Assembly: GCF_901827185.1 (NCBI RefSeq)
Contig: NZ_LR594671.1
Location: 4,428,001 to 4,492,000, forward strand
DNA: 64,000 nt
From: Variovorax sp. PBL-E5
GTDB taxonomy: Bacteria; Pseudomonadota; Gammaproteobacteria; Burkholderiales; Burkholderiaceae_C
Direction of reading: 5' to 3'
Positions within the stretch are counted from its first letter, which is position 1. Every line of letters begins with the position of its first letter. The notes below the pieces were generated by a model, which made no database searches, had not been told where the DNA came from, and was given only the letters and a program-made list of their open reading frames with translations. A program made the position numbers and the translations under genes. Positions 46,290 to 55,242 of this stretch are shown here, piece by piece.

Positions 46290-46316
46290 TTAGCACTCTC
46301 TCCAACCGAGTGCTAA
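46290..46316 (+). promoter_or_regulatory. CIRCE element (HrcA operator) upstream of rpoH
   Basis: Perfect inverted repeat TTAGCACTC-N9-GAGTGCTAA, identical to the CIRCE consensus including the nine-base spacer. It lies 28 bases upstream of the selected rpoH ATG, within the expected promoter/leader region. This strongly predicts repression of rpoH by HrcA. Confidence 0.95.
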
Positions 46317-46330
46317 TATGAGCATGAACG

Positions 46331-46336
46331 AAGGAG
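46331..46336 (+). promoter_or_regulatory. ribosome binding site deciding the rpoH start
   Basis: AAGGAG eight bases before the ATG at 46345. Two earlier in-frame ATG codons (46318, 46324) lie directly after the CIRCE repeat and have no Shine-Dalgarno sequence, so they are disfavoured. Confidence 0.7.
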
Positions 46337-46344
46337 TTTCCCCA

Positions 46345-47286
46345 ATGACAACAGTGTCTGGAGCCTCTGCCAACCAGCTCGCGGTCGCCAATCCCTGGTC
46401 GATGGTGCCTCCGCTGGGTAACTTGGACGCCTACATTTCGGCAGCCAACCGCCTCCCCCTGCTGACGCTCGAAGAAGAGCAGGGCTTCGCGCGCCGGCTG
46501 CGCGACGACAACGACCTCGAAGCGGCCGGTGCGCTCATCCTTTCGCACCTGCGCCTCGTGGTTTCCATTTCCCGCCAATACCTGGGCTACGGGCTGCCGC
46601 ACGGCGACCTGATCCAGGAAGGCAACGTCGGTCTCATGAAGGCCGTGAAGCGCTTCGACCCGGACCAGGGCGTGCGGCTGGTGAGCTATGCCATGCACTG
46701 GATCAAGGCCGAGATCCACGAGTACATCCTGAAGAACTGGCGCATGGTCAAGGTCGCGACGACCAAGGCCCAGCGCAAGCTGTTCTTCAATCTGCGCTCG
46801 ATGAAGCAGAGCTTCAAGGCCGATTCGGCCGCAGCCGACGGCGGCACGCACCGCGACACACTGAGTCCCGACGAAGTGTCGCAAATGGCCACCCGGCTGA
46901 ACGTGAAGCCCGAGGAAGTGCTCGAGATGGAAACGCGCCTGTCCGGCGGCGACGTGCTGCTCGACCCGAGCCCTTCGGATGACGGCGAGGAAGGCTTCGG
47001 CCCGATCGCCTATCTGGCCGACGCCACACAGGAACCGACGGCTCAGCTCGAATCGCGCCAGCGCGATCGCCTGTCGACCGACGGCATCTCGACCGCGCTC
47101 GAAACGCTGGACGACCGCAGCCGCCGGATCGTGGAAGAGCGCTGGCTGAAGGTCAACGACGACGGCTCGGGCGGCATGACGCTGCACGACCTGGCTGCCG
47201 TGTACGGCGTCAGCGCCGAGCGCATCCGCCAGATCGAAGTGGCCGCGATGAAGAAGATGAAGAAGGCGCTGGTCGAATACGCGTAA
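46345..47286 (+). CDS. rpoH: RNA polymerase heat-shock sigma factor RpoH (sigma-32)
   Basis: Sigma-32, 313 residues from the chosen ATG. Region 2 reads NLDAYISAANRLPLLT, then SHLRLVVSISRQYLGYGLPHGDLIQEGN; the sigma-32-specific RpoH box QRKLFFNLR is intact; region 4 ends with SAERIRQIEVAAMKKMKKAL. It directs transcription of chaperone and protease genes. The upstream CIRCE element predicts additional HrcA repression, coupling the two heat-shock systems. A bidirectional terminator separates it from SCO. Confidence 0.97.
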   Translation: MTTVSGASANQLAVANPWSMVPPLGNLDAYISAANRLPLLTLEEEQGFARRLRDDNDLEAAGALILSHLRLVVSISRQYLGYGLPHGDLIQEGNVGLMKAVKRFDPDQGVRLVSYAMHWIKAEIHEYILKNWRMVKVATTKAQRKLFFNLRSMKQSFKADSAAADGGTHRDTLSPDEVSQMATRLNVKPEEVLEMETRLSGGDVLLDPSPSDDGEEGFGPIAYLADATQEPTAQLESRQRDRLSTDGISTALETLDDRSRRIVEERWLKVNDDGSGGMTLHDLAAVYGVSAERIRQIEVAAMKKMKKALVEYA

Positions 47287-47308
47287 GACGCGCCCGCTCC
47301 CCGACGAC

Positions 47309-47337
47309 AAGCCCGGCTCACGCCGGGCTTTTTCTTT
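47309..47337. terminator. terminator between rpoH and SCO genes
   Basis: Nine-base stem AAGCCCGGC / GCCGGGCTT with a TCAC loop, followed by TTTTCTTT on the plus strand. It lies 22 bases past the rpoH stop and directly after the SCO stop on the other strand, so it may end both transcripts. Confidence 0.85.
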
Positions 47338-47338
47338 G

Positions 47339-47959
47339 TCAGGACGCGGCGAGCAGCGTCTTCACGTCCGCCACCATGGCCGGTACGCCCGCGCCGTAGC
47401 GCGTATAGAGGCGCAGGCGCCCCTTCGTGTCGTAGACGAAGCTCGCGGCCGAGTGATCCATCGAGTAGCTCGTCGGCGTCTTGCCCTCGACCTTCTTGTA
47501 GTAGACCTTGAAGTCCTTCGTCGTCGCGGCCAGTTGCTCGGGCGTGGGGATCAGTGCCACGAAGGTCGGATCGAAAGCGCCCATGTACGCCTTCATGACC
47601 TGCGGGGTGTCGCGCGCCGGATCGACCGTGACGAACAGCACCTGCAGCTTGTCGCCGTCGGCACCGAGCTGCTGCTTGACCTGGGCCATCTCGGTCATCG
47701 TCGTCGGACAGACGTCGGGGCACTGCGCATAGCCAAAGAACAGCACGACCACCTTGCCCTTGAAGTCGGCCAGCGTGCGCGGCTTGCCGTCGGCATCGGT
47801 CAGGGCAAAGTCCTTGGCATAGTCGGCGCCCGTGATGTCGACGGCGTTGAAGCTCGGCTTGGCCTCGCTGCAGGCGGCGAGATTCCCGCCCAGCACGGCC
47901 GCGGCGCCCGCCCAGGCTGCCGTCCTGGCGATCCATCGAAGTGCGTCCCGCTTGTTCAT
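47339..47959 (-). CDS. SCO1/SenC family copper chaperone lipoprotein
   Basis: Delivers copper to the CuA site of cytochrome c oxidase. The 206 residues start with a signal peptide and lipobox NLAAC (Cys30). The thioredoxin fold has the copper ligands CPDVC (Cys80, Cys84) and His169 in MDHSAAS. It is the last gene of the SURF1-ctaA-ctaB-SCO string on the minus strand, starting eight bases after ctaB. Confidence 0.95.
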   Translation of the reverse strand: MNKRDALRWIARTAAWAGAAAVLGGNLAACSEAKPSFNAVDITGADYAKDFALTDADGKPRTLADFKGKVVVLFFGYAQCPDVCPTTMTEMAQVKQQLGADGDKLQVLFVTVDPARDTPQVMKAYMGAFDPTFVALIPTPEQLAATTKDFKVYYKKVEGKTPTSYSMDHSAASFVYDTKGRLRLYTRYGAGVPAMVADVKTLLAAS

Positions 47960-47966
47960 CTGTGTG

Positions 47967-48872
47967 TTACCGGAGATAGTGATCGACCAGCAGCGCCGCG
48001 AAAAGAACGCTGAGATGGATCAGTGAAAAGCGAAAGGTCTTGCGCGCGAGCGCATCGGAATAGTTGCGCCACAGTGCGAAGGCGTAGCCGCTGAAGCCGA
48101 TGCTCACCGCGACTGCGACCGCGAGGTAGAGCCAGCCGCTCATGCCATAGATGAAGGGCATCAGGCAGGCGGCGAACAGGACGAAGGTGTAGAGCAGGAT
48201 CTGCAGGCGCGTGAATTCGTTGCCATGGGTCACCGGCAGCATCGGCAGGCCGGCCTTGCGGTAGTCCTCGACCCGGTACAGCGCGAGCGCCCAGAAATGC
48301 GGCGGCGTCCACAGGAAGATGATGAGAAAAAGGATCAGCGCCTCCGGGCCGACGTCGCCCGTCATGGCGGCCCAGCCCAGCACCGGCGGCATCGCACCCG
48401 AGGCGCCGCCGATCACGATGTTCTGCGGCGTGAGCGGCTTCAGGATCACCGTGTAGACCACGGCATAGCCGACGAAGGTGGCGAAGGTCAGCCACATCGT
48501 CAGCGGATTCACGCTGAACCACAGCAGCGCCGAGCCCGCCGCACACAGTGCGGCCGAGAAGATCAGCGCCTGCCGGTCGCTCAGCTGCCCGCGGGCGGTC
48601 GGCCGCCACGCAGTGCGCTTCATCTTGGCATCGATGCCCTTCTCGACCAGGCAGTTGAACGCCGCCGCCGCGCCGGCCACCAGCCAGATGCCGATGCACG
48701 CCAGCAAGCCATGCTGCAGGTCGGCCAGCGTCGGCACGCCAGGCACGGCCAGCACCATGCCGATCAGCGCGCAGAACACGATCAGCTGCACCACGCGCGG
48801 CTTGGTGAGGGCGTAGAACTGGCGCAGCACACCGGCCGTCGTCACGTGATGGGTCGAAGCCGGTGCACTCAT
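47967..48872 (-). CDS. ctaB: protoheme IX farnesyltransferase
   Basis: Heme O synthase (CtaB/CyoE): transfers a farnesyl group to heme B in heme A synthesis. It is 301 residues with about nine TM helices. The prenyl-diphosphate motifs are [16 protein letters not shown] (the first Asp of the common NxxxDxxxD is Glu here), and [12 protein letters not shown]. Overlaps the ctaA stop by four bases, so the two heme-modifying steps are coupled. Confidence 0.95.
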   Translation of the reverse strand: MSAPASTHHVTTAGVLRQFYALTKPRVVQLIVFCALIGMVLAVPGVPTLADLQHGLLACIGIWLVAGAAAAFNCLVEKGIDAKMKRTAWRPTARGQLSDRQALIFSAALCAAGSALLWFSVNPLTMWLTFATFVGYAVVYTVILKPLTPQNIVIGGASGAMPPVLGWAAMTGDVGPEALILFLIIFLWTPPHFWALALYRVEDYRKAGLPMLPVTHGNEFTRLQILLYTFVLFAACLMPFIYGMSGWLYLAVAVAVSIGFSGYAFALWRNYSDALARKTFRFSLIHLSVLFAALLVDHYLR

Positions 48873-50056
48873 GCGATTTCCATGTCGCCGCGACGGGCGC
48901 GAGGCGCACTGGCAGTTGCGGCCGTGTGCTCGCGACGGCTTTCGCAAACCGTCCAGGTCAGCACCACCGCGAGCGCGGCTGCACCGCCGGTATGAAGGAC
49001 GGCGGCGGCGAGCGGCCAACCCAGCAGCACGTTGCCCAGTCCGGTTGCGAGCTGCAACAACGCGAGGCCGGCAAGCCAGCTTGCCTGCGTGCGCAGTGGC
49101 GCGACGCGGCGCAAGCGCCACGCGAGCACGCCGATGACGACGAACACGGCATAGGCCATCAGGCGATGCACGTAGTGGATCGCGGTCAGGGCGGAGAAGT
49201 CGATCGGCGTGCCGCCGGAAGTTTCACCGAGCGAGCGCCAGATCTCGAAGCCCTGGGCGAAATTCATCGGCGGCCACCAGCTGTTCTGGCAGGTCGGGAA
49301 CTGCGTGCATGCGAGCACCGCATAGTTGGTGCTGACCCAACCGCCGAGTGCGATCTGCACCGCCAGCATCGCAGCCGCAATGATCAGCAGACCGCGCAAT
49401 GCCGACGGCATGGGCGTCGGCAGGCGTTGTGCCGCAGCCTGCTGGTAGCGCACCGCCTGGATGCACAGCAGGGCCAGCAGGACGACCGCGCCGATCAGAT
49501 GGAGCGTGACGATGGCGGGATAGAGCCGCCAGGTCACGGTCATGGCGCCGAAGGCGCCCTGCAGGCACACCCACGCCAGCGTTGCCGCCGGCCACCATGC
49601 ACTGAGCGCGCGCTCGTGCGCATGCTCGGCCAGCCGCTGACGCCGCCGCGCGACCCAGGTCGCGATGGCCAGCACGAGGATCAGCACGCCCACGCCCGTG
49701 GCCAGGTAGCGATGGACCATCTCAACCCAGGCCTTGCCGTGCGTCACCGGCCCGGTCGGCTGCGCCGCCTGCGCCGCCGCGATCTCGTGCCGGGCGCCCA
49801 CGGGGCTCGCATTGCCATAGCAACCGGGCCAGTCGGGGCAGCCGAGGCCCGAATCGGTCAGGCGCGTGAAGGCACCGAACAGGGTGAGATCGAAGGTGAG
49901 AAACAAGGTCAGCACGGTCAGCGCGTGAAGCCGCCGTGCCGAGCGGCTACCGGCATTGCGCCGCCATACCCAGAACAGCGGGCCCAGCGCGACCAGTACG
50001 CCCATCGCCATGAGCCAGGCGATCGGTGTGAGGTCGTAGAGCGAGGTCGTGTTCAT
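48869..50056 (-). CDS. ctaA: heme A synthase (COX15/CtaA)
   Basis: Oxidises heme O to heme A for the aa3 oxidase. It is 395 residues with eight predicted TM helices in two related halves. Conserved heme-site histidines occur in [11 protein letters not shown] and [11 protein letters not shown], with further His in TLHLIGAV and [22 protein letters not shown] carries the paired cysteines. Located between the small SURF1-adjacent gene and ctaB, as in related genomes. Confidence 0.95.
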   Translation of the reverse strand: MNTTSLYDLTPIAWLMAMGVLVALGPLFWVWRRNAGSRSARRLHALTVLTLFLTFDLTLFGAFTRLTDSGLGCPDWPGCYGNASPVGARHEIAAAQAAQPTGPVTHGKAWVEMVHRYLATGVGVLILVLAIATWVARRRQRLAEHAHERALSAWWPAATLAWVCLQGAFGAMTVTWRLYPAIVTLHLIGAVVLLALLCIQAVRYQQAAAQRLPTPMPSALRGLLIIAAAMLAVQIALGGWVSTNYAVLACTQFPTCQNSWWPPMNFAQGFEIWRSLGETSGGTPIDFSALTAIHYVHRLMAYAVFVVIGVLAWRLRRVAPLRTQASWLAGLALLQLATGLGNVLLGWPLAAAVLHTGGAAALAVVLTWTVCESRREHTAATASAPRARRGDMEIA

Positions 50057-50058
50057 GA

Positions 50059-50781
50059 TCAACGGCCCGGTTCGTCCCAGGATGCGGAGGCGCGCAGCAG
50101 GCGGTCGAGGTCGCGCTTGGCACGGCCGGCGCCGGCCGCATCCATGCGGGCGGGAAAGCGCATCATCCAATTGCCCATCGGATCGACCACATAGAGATGT
50201 TCCGACAGCGCATGGCCTGGCGCCGGGGTCAGCCAACGCGCCAGCTCGGCGGCCGGTACGCGCAGCACGGTCGCGCCATGCAGACCGTTGGCGAGGCGCT
50301 CGGGCAGCGGTGCCGAATCGCTGACCAGCCAGACGCGGTCGAGCCGCTCCTTCTCGCGCCCCAGGCTTTCGCGCAGCTGGCGCTCCAGATAGAGCTGCTG
50401 CTCGCACAGCGCGTCGCATGCCGCGTCGGCCACCGCGATCAGGAGCCACTGGCCCTTGAGCGTCGGCAAATGGACCTGGGTGCCGTCGGGCGCGGTCGCC
50501 ACCAGCTCGGGCAACGGACGCTGCGGATCGATCAGTTCGCCGTACGCATGCCCGCCTTCGGGCCGAACCACGTAGTAGGTGAAGTAGGAGGCGATCACCG
50601 GCGCGGCGCAGCACAGCCCCACGATGATCATCTTCCATCGCCCGAGCACGGTGCGCCGCTCGACGCCGTCGAGCGCCTGGCGCGGCGACGGCATCGAGTG
50701 CACGGTCAGGCCGAGCGGCTCGTCAGCGGCGGCGTGCACGGCGTGCGCTGCGGTAGGGGGCGATGAATTGGAACCAGACAT
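50059..50781 (-). CDS. membrane-anchored thioredoxin-fold-like protein of the cytochrome oxidase cluster
   Basis: A 240-residue protein from the ATG at 50781, with one TM helix near residue 55-75 (IIVGLCCAAPVIASYFTYYVV) and a periplasmic part that may have a thioredoxin-like fold related to SCO: LKGQWLLIAVADAACDALCEQQ has a CDALC pair. It is often mislabelled as a cytochrome oxidase subunit. It sits between SURF1 and ctaA, so a role in oxidase maturation is likely. A later ATG (50694) would avoid the 59-base overlap with SURF1 but remove the EPLGLTVHSMP segment that looks conserved. Confidence 0.7.
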   Translation of the reverse strand: MSGSNSSPPTAAHAVHAAADEPLGLTVHSMPSPRQALDGVERRTVLGRWKMIIVGLCCAAPVIASYFTYYVVRPEGGHAYGELIDPQRPLPELVATAPDGTQVHLPTLKGQWLLIAVADAACDALCEQQLYLERQLRESLGREKERLDRVWLVSDSAPLPERLANGLHGATVLRVPAAELARWLTPAPGHALSEHLYVVDPMGNWMMRFPARMDAAGAGRAKRDLDRLLRASASWDEPGR

Positions 50782-51517
50782 AGAGGAATACGACGAGGCC
50801 CGCGAGCCCGAACCACTGGAAAGCATAGCCATAGTGCCGCTCGATACCCAGCGCCGGGGCCGGCCAGTCGCGCTGCAAGCCTTCGGAGGCCGCACCGGTC
50901 TGCTGGAGCGAGACATCGGTTCGCAGCGGAAGACTGGTTTCGGCGCGGAACGCTTCGAGATCGAGATTCTGCCGGATCGGCGAAGACCCCACCCCCGCCT
51001 GCGTCGGCGCCGCTGCATCGGCCTTGCCCAGATCGAGCAGATGCGCGGGCGGTGGTGCGATCCTGCCGGTCACTTCGACCAGCCCCGACGGCGTCTCGAC
51101 CGGCTCCAGGTGGGTTCGGTCGTTGAAGTTGCGCTGGATCCAGCCGCGCTGCACCAGCACCGTCTGATCGCTGCCCTCGAGCGCGAGCGGCGTCAGCACG
51201 TAGAAGCCGGGCACGCCGTGCATCTGGCGATTGTCCAGATAGACGGTCTGTTCCTTGAGCCAGAGGCCGCGCAGCTGCACCGGCCGTTGCAGCGACGAAG
51301 CGGGCCGGTCAAGCGCAAGAAAGGCCTGCTGGTCGAGCGGCGGCAGGCTCTGCTGCGAGTCGATCTCCGCTTGGATGGCTTCTTTCTGCGCGGCGCGCGA
51401 GAGCTGCCAGCGGCCGAGCGAAACGGTGGCCGCGATGGTGAGCACGGCAGCCACGGTGACGAGCCAGAAACGGCCACCTCGCGAGGTGCGCGAAGCCGTC
51501 TGAAAGTCGGTGTTCAA
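50723..51517 (-). CDS. SURF1 family cytochrome oxidase assembly protein
   Basis: A 264-residue SURF1 protein that helps insert heme A into subunit I. TM helices are at both ends (FWLVTVAAVLTIAATVSLG and YAFQWFGLAGLVVFLYVWF), flanking a periplasmic domain. Diagnostic segments: LGRWQLSRAAQKE, VYLDNRQMHGVPGFYVLTPL, VLVQRGWIQRN and HYGYAFQWFGLA. Start is a TTG at 51517 (read as MNTDFQTASR). Divergent from the 73-residue twin-TM gene with 36 bases between. Confidence 0.92.
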   Translation of the reverse strand: MNTDFQTASRTSRGGRFWLVTVAAVLTIAATVSLGRWQLSRAAQKEAIQAEIDSQQSLPPLDQQAFLALDRPASSLQRPVQLRGLWLKEQTVYLDNRQMHGVPGFYVLTPLALEGSDQTVLVQRGWIQRNFNDRTHLEPVETPSGLVEVTGRIAPPPAHLLDLGKADAAAPTQAGVGSSPIRQNLDLEAFRAETSLPLRTDVSLQQTGAASEGLQRDWPAPALGIERHYGYAFQWFGLAGLVVFLYVWFQFIAPYRSARRARRR

Positions 51518-51553
51518 ACCATGGGGCGGCCCTGGCGGCCGATAATGTGGGTC

Positions 51554-51775
51554 ATGAAATATTTCGTCGCCCTCGCCTTCCTGGGCATCCTGGCGAGCCT
51601 CGGATTCGCGCTGTACTTCATGCTGAAGGACGGGCGCGATGGCCGCGCCAAGTCCGGCGGCATGGCGCGCGCGCTCACGGTTCGGATCGGCCTTTCGGTC
51701 GTTTTGTTCCTCTGCGTCCTCGTGGCCTGGAAACTCGGCTACATCCAGCCAAGGGGCCTGCCGCTCGGCAAGTAG
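51554..51775 (+). CDS. twin transmembrane protein (DUF2909 type)
   Basis: A 73-residue protein with two TM helices (FVALAFLGILASLGFALYFM and VRIGLSVVLFLCVLVAWKLG) joined by a charged loop DGRDGRAKSGGMARALT. This matches the DUF2909/twin transmembrane proteins found in cytochrome oxidase loci of Beta- and Gammaproteobacteria. An in-frame ATG three codons earlier (51545) is also possible. It is the only plus-strand gene in the oxidase locus; a bidirectional terminator follows. Confidence 0.85.
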   Translation: MKYFVALAFLGILASLGFALYFMLKDGRDGRAKSGGMARALTVRIGLSVVLFLCVLVAWKLGYIQPRGLPLGK

Positions 51776-51801
51776 GTTGTTCTCGTTCCACGAGAACCAT
51801 G

Positions 51802-51827
51802 AAAAAAGCGCCTTGCGGCGCTTTTTT
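51802..51827. terminator. bidirectional terminator between DUF2909 and ctaE genes
   Basis: Eleven-base stem AAAAAAGCGCC / GGCGCTTTTTT with TTGC loop. The A-tract and T-tract give U-runs in both directions, so it can end the plus-strand DUF2909 transcript and the minus-strand ctaCDGE transcript. Confidence 0.92.
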
Positions 51828-51846
51828 GTTTTGCCGTCCCGGATGC

Positions 51847-52728
51847 TCAAAGCCAATAGACCAGCATGTAGAGGCCGAGCCACACGACGTCGACGAAGTG
51901 CCAGTACCACGCGGCGCCCTCGAAGCCGAAATGGCGCTCCGGCGTGAAATGGCCGCTGCGCAGCCGCAGCGTGATGAACAGCAGCATCAGCATGCCGATG
52001 AACACATGCAGGCCATGGAAGCCGGTCAGCATGAAGAAGGTCGAGCCGTAGGCACCGGAGCTGAGCTTGAGGTTCATCTCGGTGTACAGGTGGTGGTATT
52101 CGTAGCCCTGCACGCACAGGAAGCTGAAGCCGAGCGCCACCGTGAGCCACATGAAGCGCACGGCCTGCGCGCGATGATCGGCACGCAAGGCATGGTGGGC
52201 GATGGTCAGCGTCACGCCGGAACTCAGCAGCAGCGCCGTGTTGATGGTCGGCAGCCAGAAGGGCCCGACCGTCTGGAAGGGCTCGACGATGTCGGCCGGC
52301 GAGCCGGTGGCACCGATCGCCATGGTGGGCCATACGGCCTTGAAATCGGGCCACAGCAAGGCGTTGTCCAGGCTGCCGAGCGCAGGCAACGCGTGCGTGC
52401 GGGTCCACCACAGCGCGGTGAAGAACGCGCCGAAGAACATCACCTCGGAGAAGATGAACCAGCTCATGCTCCAGCGGAACGAGAGATCGACCTTGTGGCC
52501 GTACTGGCCGCCTTCGCTTTCGGAGATCGAGCGGCGAAACCAGACGAACAGCGTGCTGAGCCACCACAGCATGCCGATCAGCAGCACCCAGGACCCCCAG
52601 TCGTTGCCGTTGACCCACTGGGCCGCGCCGAAGATCACGAAGAGCAGCCCGATCGCCGCCATGACCGGGTACGGCGATGGCGCGGGCACGAAGTAATAGG
52701 GCGTGGTGCCGTGGGTGGTTGAACTCAT
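51847..52728 (-). CDS. ctaE: cytochrome c oxidase subunit III
   Basis: CoxC/CtaE, 293 residues with seven TM helices. Landmarks: YYFVPAPSPYPVM, FRWSMSWFIFSEVMFFGAFF with the conserved Glu, QGYEYHHLY, FFMLTGFHGLHVFIG and the C-terminal YWHFVDVVWLGLYMLVYWL. Part of the aa3 terminal oxidase. Last gene of the ctaC-ctaD-small gene-ctaG-ctaE operon. The 96-base gap to ctaG is too short for a DUF2970 gene, which I recall sitting there in some relatives. Confidence 0.97.
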   Translation of the reverse strand: MSSTTHGTTPYYFVPAPSPYPVMAAIGLLFVIFGAAQWVNGNDWGSWVLLIGMLWWLSTLFVWFRRSISESEGGQYGHKVDLSFRWSMSWFIFSEVMFFGAFFTALWWTRTHALPALGSLDNALLWPDFKAVWPTMAIGATGSPADIVEPFQTVGPFWLPTINTALLLSSGVTLTIAHHALRADHRAQAVRFMWLTVALGFSFLCVQGYEYHHLYTEMNLKLSSGAYGSTFFMLTGFHGLHVFIGMLMLLFITLRLRSGHFTPERHFGFEGAAWYWHFVDVVWLGLYMLVYWL

Positions 52729-52824
52729 ATCAGGTCCTGGCTTTCTTCTCTCGATTCAATTCTGTGGGGATGCGTCTTCAGGGAGCGACAACCCATCGGA
52801 CCCGCCGACGCGCGGCGGCCGTGG

Positions 52825-53454
52825 TCACGACTTCGGCTCCGCCACGGCAGCATGGGTATCGACCGCCACGGGCGCTGGCGGCGTCTTGCTTCCGACCTCG
52901 AAAAAGGTGTATGACAAGGTGATCGTCTTCACGTCCTTGGAGATCTTCGGATCGATCACGAACGCGACCGGCCACTCCTTCTTCTCGCCGGGATCGAGCG
53001 TGTACTGGTTGAAGCAGAAGCACTGGATCTTGTTGAAGTACGGCGCAGCCTGCTGCGGCGCGTAGCTCGGAATGGCCTGCGCCGACATGCGGCGGTTCTG
53101 CACGTTCTGGAATTCGTACATCACGGTGTTGAGCTGCCCGGGATGCACCTGCATGGTGTTCAACGCCGGCTTGAAGTCCCACAGGCCGCGCACGTTCGAG
53201 TCGAACTCGACAGTGATCGTGCGGCTCATGTCGACCTGCGTGTTGTCCGGCAAACGCACGTCCGCACCGCCGCTGGCGCCCCCAGGCACCTCGAGTTCGG
53301 CCCGGGCCAGGATGTTGATCCCGGTCAGCTCGCAGATCGACCGGTAGACCGGCACCAGCGCATAGCCGAACGCGAACATGCCCGCGGCGACGACGACGAG
53401 CTTGCCGACCATGCGAAGGTTCTCGCGGCGGATGCGTTGACCGGCGGTAGCCAT
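52825..53454 (-). CDS. ctaG: cytochrome c oxidase assembly protein CtaG/Cox11
   Basis: Copper chaperone for CuB of subunit I. It is 209 residues with one N-terminal TM helix (VGKLVVVAAGMFAFGYAL). The periplasmic beta domain has the copper-binding IQCFCFNQ motif and YFNKIQ just before it. Lies between the 35-codon gene and ctaE. Confidence 0.96.
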   Translation of the reverse strand: MATAGQRIRRENLRMVGKLVVVAAGMFAFGYALVPVYRSICELTGINILARAELEVPGGASGGADVRLPDNTQVDMSRTITVEFDSNVRGLWDFKPALNTMQVHPGQLNTVMYEFQNVQNRRMSAQAIPSYAPQQAAPYFNKIQCFCFNQYTLDPGEKKEWPVAFVIDPKISKDVKTITLSYTFFEVGSKTPPAPVAVDTHAAVAEPKS

Positions 53455-53475
53455 GATGAATATCCTTCAGCAGCC

Positions 53476-53583
53476 TCAGTGGACCCAGGCCATCCGCACG
53501 ATGAAGCCGAGGAAGAAGATCAGCGCGATGGAGGCCAGCGTGAGCCCCATGCGCCGATTGCTTTTCTTTTGTTCAGGCGTCAT
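53476..53583 (-). CDS. cytochrome oxidase small assembly protein (35 residues)
   Basis: Short frame between ctaD and ctaG: MTPEQKKSNRRMGLTLASIA and LIFFLGFIVRMAWVH. A basic N-terminus followed by one TM helix ending in a Trp-Val-His tail; such proteins are annotated in this place in other Comamonadaceae and Burkholderiales. Twelve bases separate it from ctaD and 21 from ctaG, consistent with one transcript. Short but convincing by position and composition. Confidence 0.82.
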   Translation of the reverse strand: MTPEQKKSNRRMGLTLASIALIFFLGFIVRMAWVH

Positions 53584-53595
53584 TGCACGAACGGA

Positions 53596-55227
53596 TCAGC
53601 CGATGACCTTGGTCGCCGTCGGATCGAGGCGCGGCGGCGTCTCGAAGGTATGGAACGGTGCGGGCGAAGGCACTTCCCATTCGAGGCCCTCGGCAGCTTC
53701 CCACGGCTTCTGCGGCGCTTTCTCGCCCTTGCCCCTCATCGTCGGCAGCACGATGAACAGGAAGAAATAGACCTGCGCAAAACCGAAGAAGAACGCGCCG
53801 ATCGACACCACCGCATTGAAGTCGGCGAACTGCATCGGATAGTCGGCGTAGCGCCGCGGCATGCCGGCCAGCCCCAGGAAGTGCATCGGGAAGAAGGTGA
53901 CGTTGAACGAGATCAGCGACCACCAGAAATGGATCTTGCCGCGCGTTTCGTTGTACATCACGCCGGTCCACTTGGGCGACCAGTAGTAAAAGCCGGAGAA
54001 CATCGCAAACAGCGAACCGGCCACCAGCACGTAGTGGAAATGGGCCACCACGTAATAGGTGTCCTGCAGCTGTGTATCGATCGGGGCGACCGCAAGGATC
54101 AGGCCCGTGAAGCCGCCCATGGTGAACACGAAGATGAAGCCGACCGCGAACAGCATCGACGACTCGAAGGTCATCGAGCCCTGCCACATGGTGGCGATCC
54201 AGTTGAAGATCTTCACCGCCGTCGGCACCGCGATCAGCATCGTCGCGTACATGAAGAACAGCTGGCCGGTCAGCGGCATGCCGGTCGTGAACATGTGGTG
54301 CGCCCAGACGATGAACGACAGAATCGCGATCGACGAGGTCGCATAGACCATCGAGGCATAGCCGAACAGGCGCTTGCGCGAGAACGCGGGCACGACCTGG
54401 CTGATGATGCCGAAGGCCGGCAAGATCATGATGTAGACCTCGGGGTGGCCGAAGAACCAGAAGATGTGCTGGTACATCACCGGGTCGCCGCCGCCGGCGG
54501 GATTGAAGAAGCTGGTGCCGAAGTGGCGATCGGTCAGCGTCATGGTGATCGCGCCGGCGAGCACCGGCATCACGGCGATCAGCAGGTAGGCGGTGATGAG
54601 CCAGGTCCAGCAGAACATCGGCATCTTCATCAGCGTCATGCCGGGTGCGCGCATGTTCAGGATCGTCACGATGATATTGATCGAACCCATGATCGACGAC
54701 GCGCCCATGATGTGCATCGCGAAGATGCCGGCATCCATCGACGGGCCCATCTGCAGCGTGAGCGGCGCATAGAGCGTCCATCCCGCGGCCGGCGCACCGC
54801 CGGGCATGAAGAACGAGCCGACCAGCATCAGCGCCGCCGGGATCAGCAGCCAGAAGCTGAAGTTGTTCATCCGCGCGAAGGCCATGTCGGCCGCGCCGAT
54901 CTGCATCGGGATCATCCAGTTCGCGAAGCCCACGAACGCCGGCATGATCGCGCCGAACACCATGATCAGGCCGTGCATGGTCGTGAACTGGTTGAACAGC
55001 TCGGGATTGACCAGCTGCAGGCCGGGCTGGAACAGCTCGGCGCGGATCAGCAGCGCGAGCACCCCGCCCGCCATCAGCATCGTGAAGGAGAACAGCAGGT
55101 ACAGCGTGCCGATGTCCTTGTGGTTGGTCGCGAACACCCAGCGGCGCCAGCCGGTCGGTGCGCCGTGGTGGTCGTCGTGGGCATGGTCGCCGGGGGCGTG
55201 GCCGTGGGGATCGAGGACTGCGCTCAT
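53596..55227 (-). CDS. ctaD: cytochrome c oxidase subunit I
   Basis: CoxA/CtaD, the catalytic heme a/a3-CuB subunit, 543 residues with twelve TM helices. The heme and copper ligands are in FTTMHGLIMVFGAIMP, FFGHPEVYIMILP (His-Tyr pair), VWAHHMFTTG (CuB histidines) and VVAHFHYVL (heme a and a3 ligands). It reduces O2 at the end of the respiratory chain and pumps protons. Fifteen bases downstream of ctaC. Confidence 0.98.
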   Translation of the reverse strand: MSAVLDPHGHAPGDHAHDDHHGAPTGWRRWVFATNHKDIGTLYLLFSFTMLMAGGVLALLIRAELFQPGLQLVNPELFNQFTTMHGLIMVFGAIMPAFVGFANWMIPMQIGAADMAFARMNNFSFWLLIPAALMLVGSFFMPGGAPAAGWTLYAPLTLQMGPSMDAGIFAMHIMGASSIMGSINIIVTILNMRAPGMTLMKMPMFCWTWLITAYLLIAVMPVLAGAITMTLTDRHFGTSFFNPAGGGDPVMYQHIFWFFGHPEVYIMILPAFGIISQVVPAFSRKRLFGYASMVYATSSIAILSFIVWAHHMFTTGMPLTGQLFFMYATMLIAVPTAVKIFNWIATMWQGSMTFESSMLFAVGFIFVFTMGGFTGLILAVAPIDTQLQDTYYVVAHFHYVLVAGSLFAMFSGFYYWSPKWTGVMYNETRGKIHFWWSLISFNVTFFPMHFLGLAGMPRRYADYPMQFADFNAVVSIGAFFFGFAQVYFFLFIVLPTMRGKGEKAPQKPWEAAEGLEWEVPSPAPFHTFETPPRLDPTATKVIG

Positions 55228-55242
55228 GGGGAAATTCCTTGC

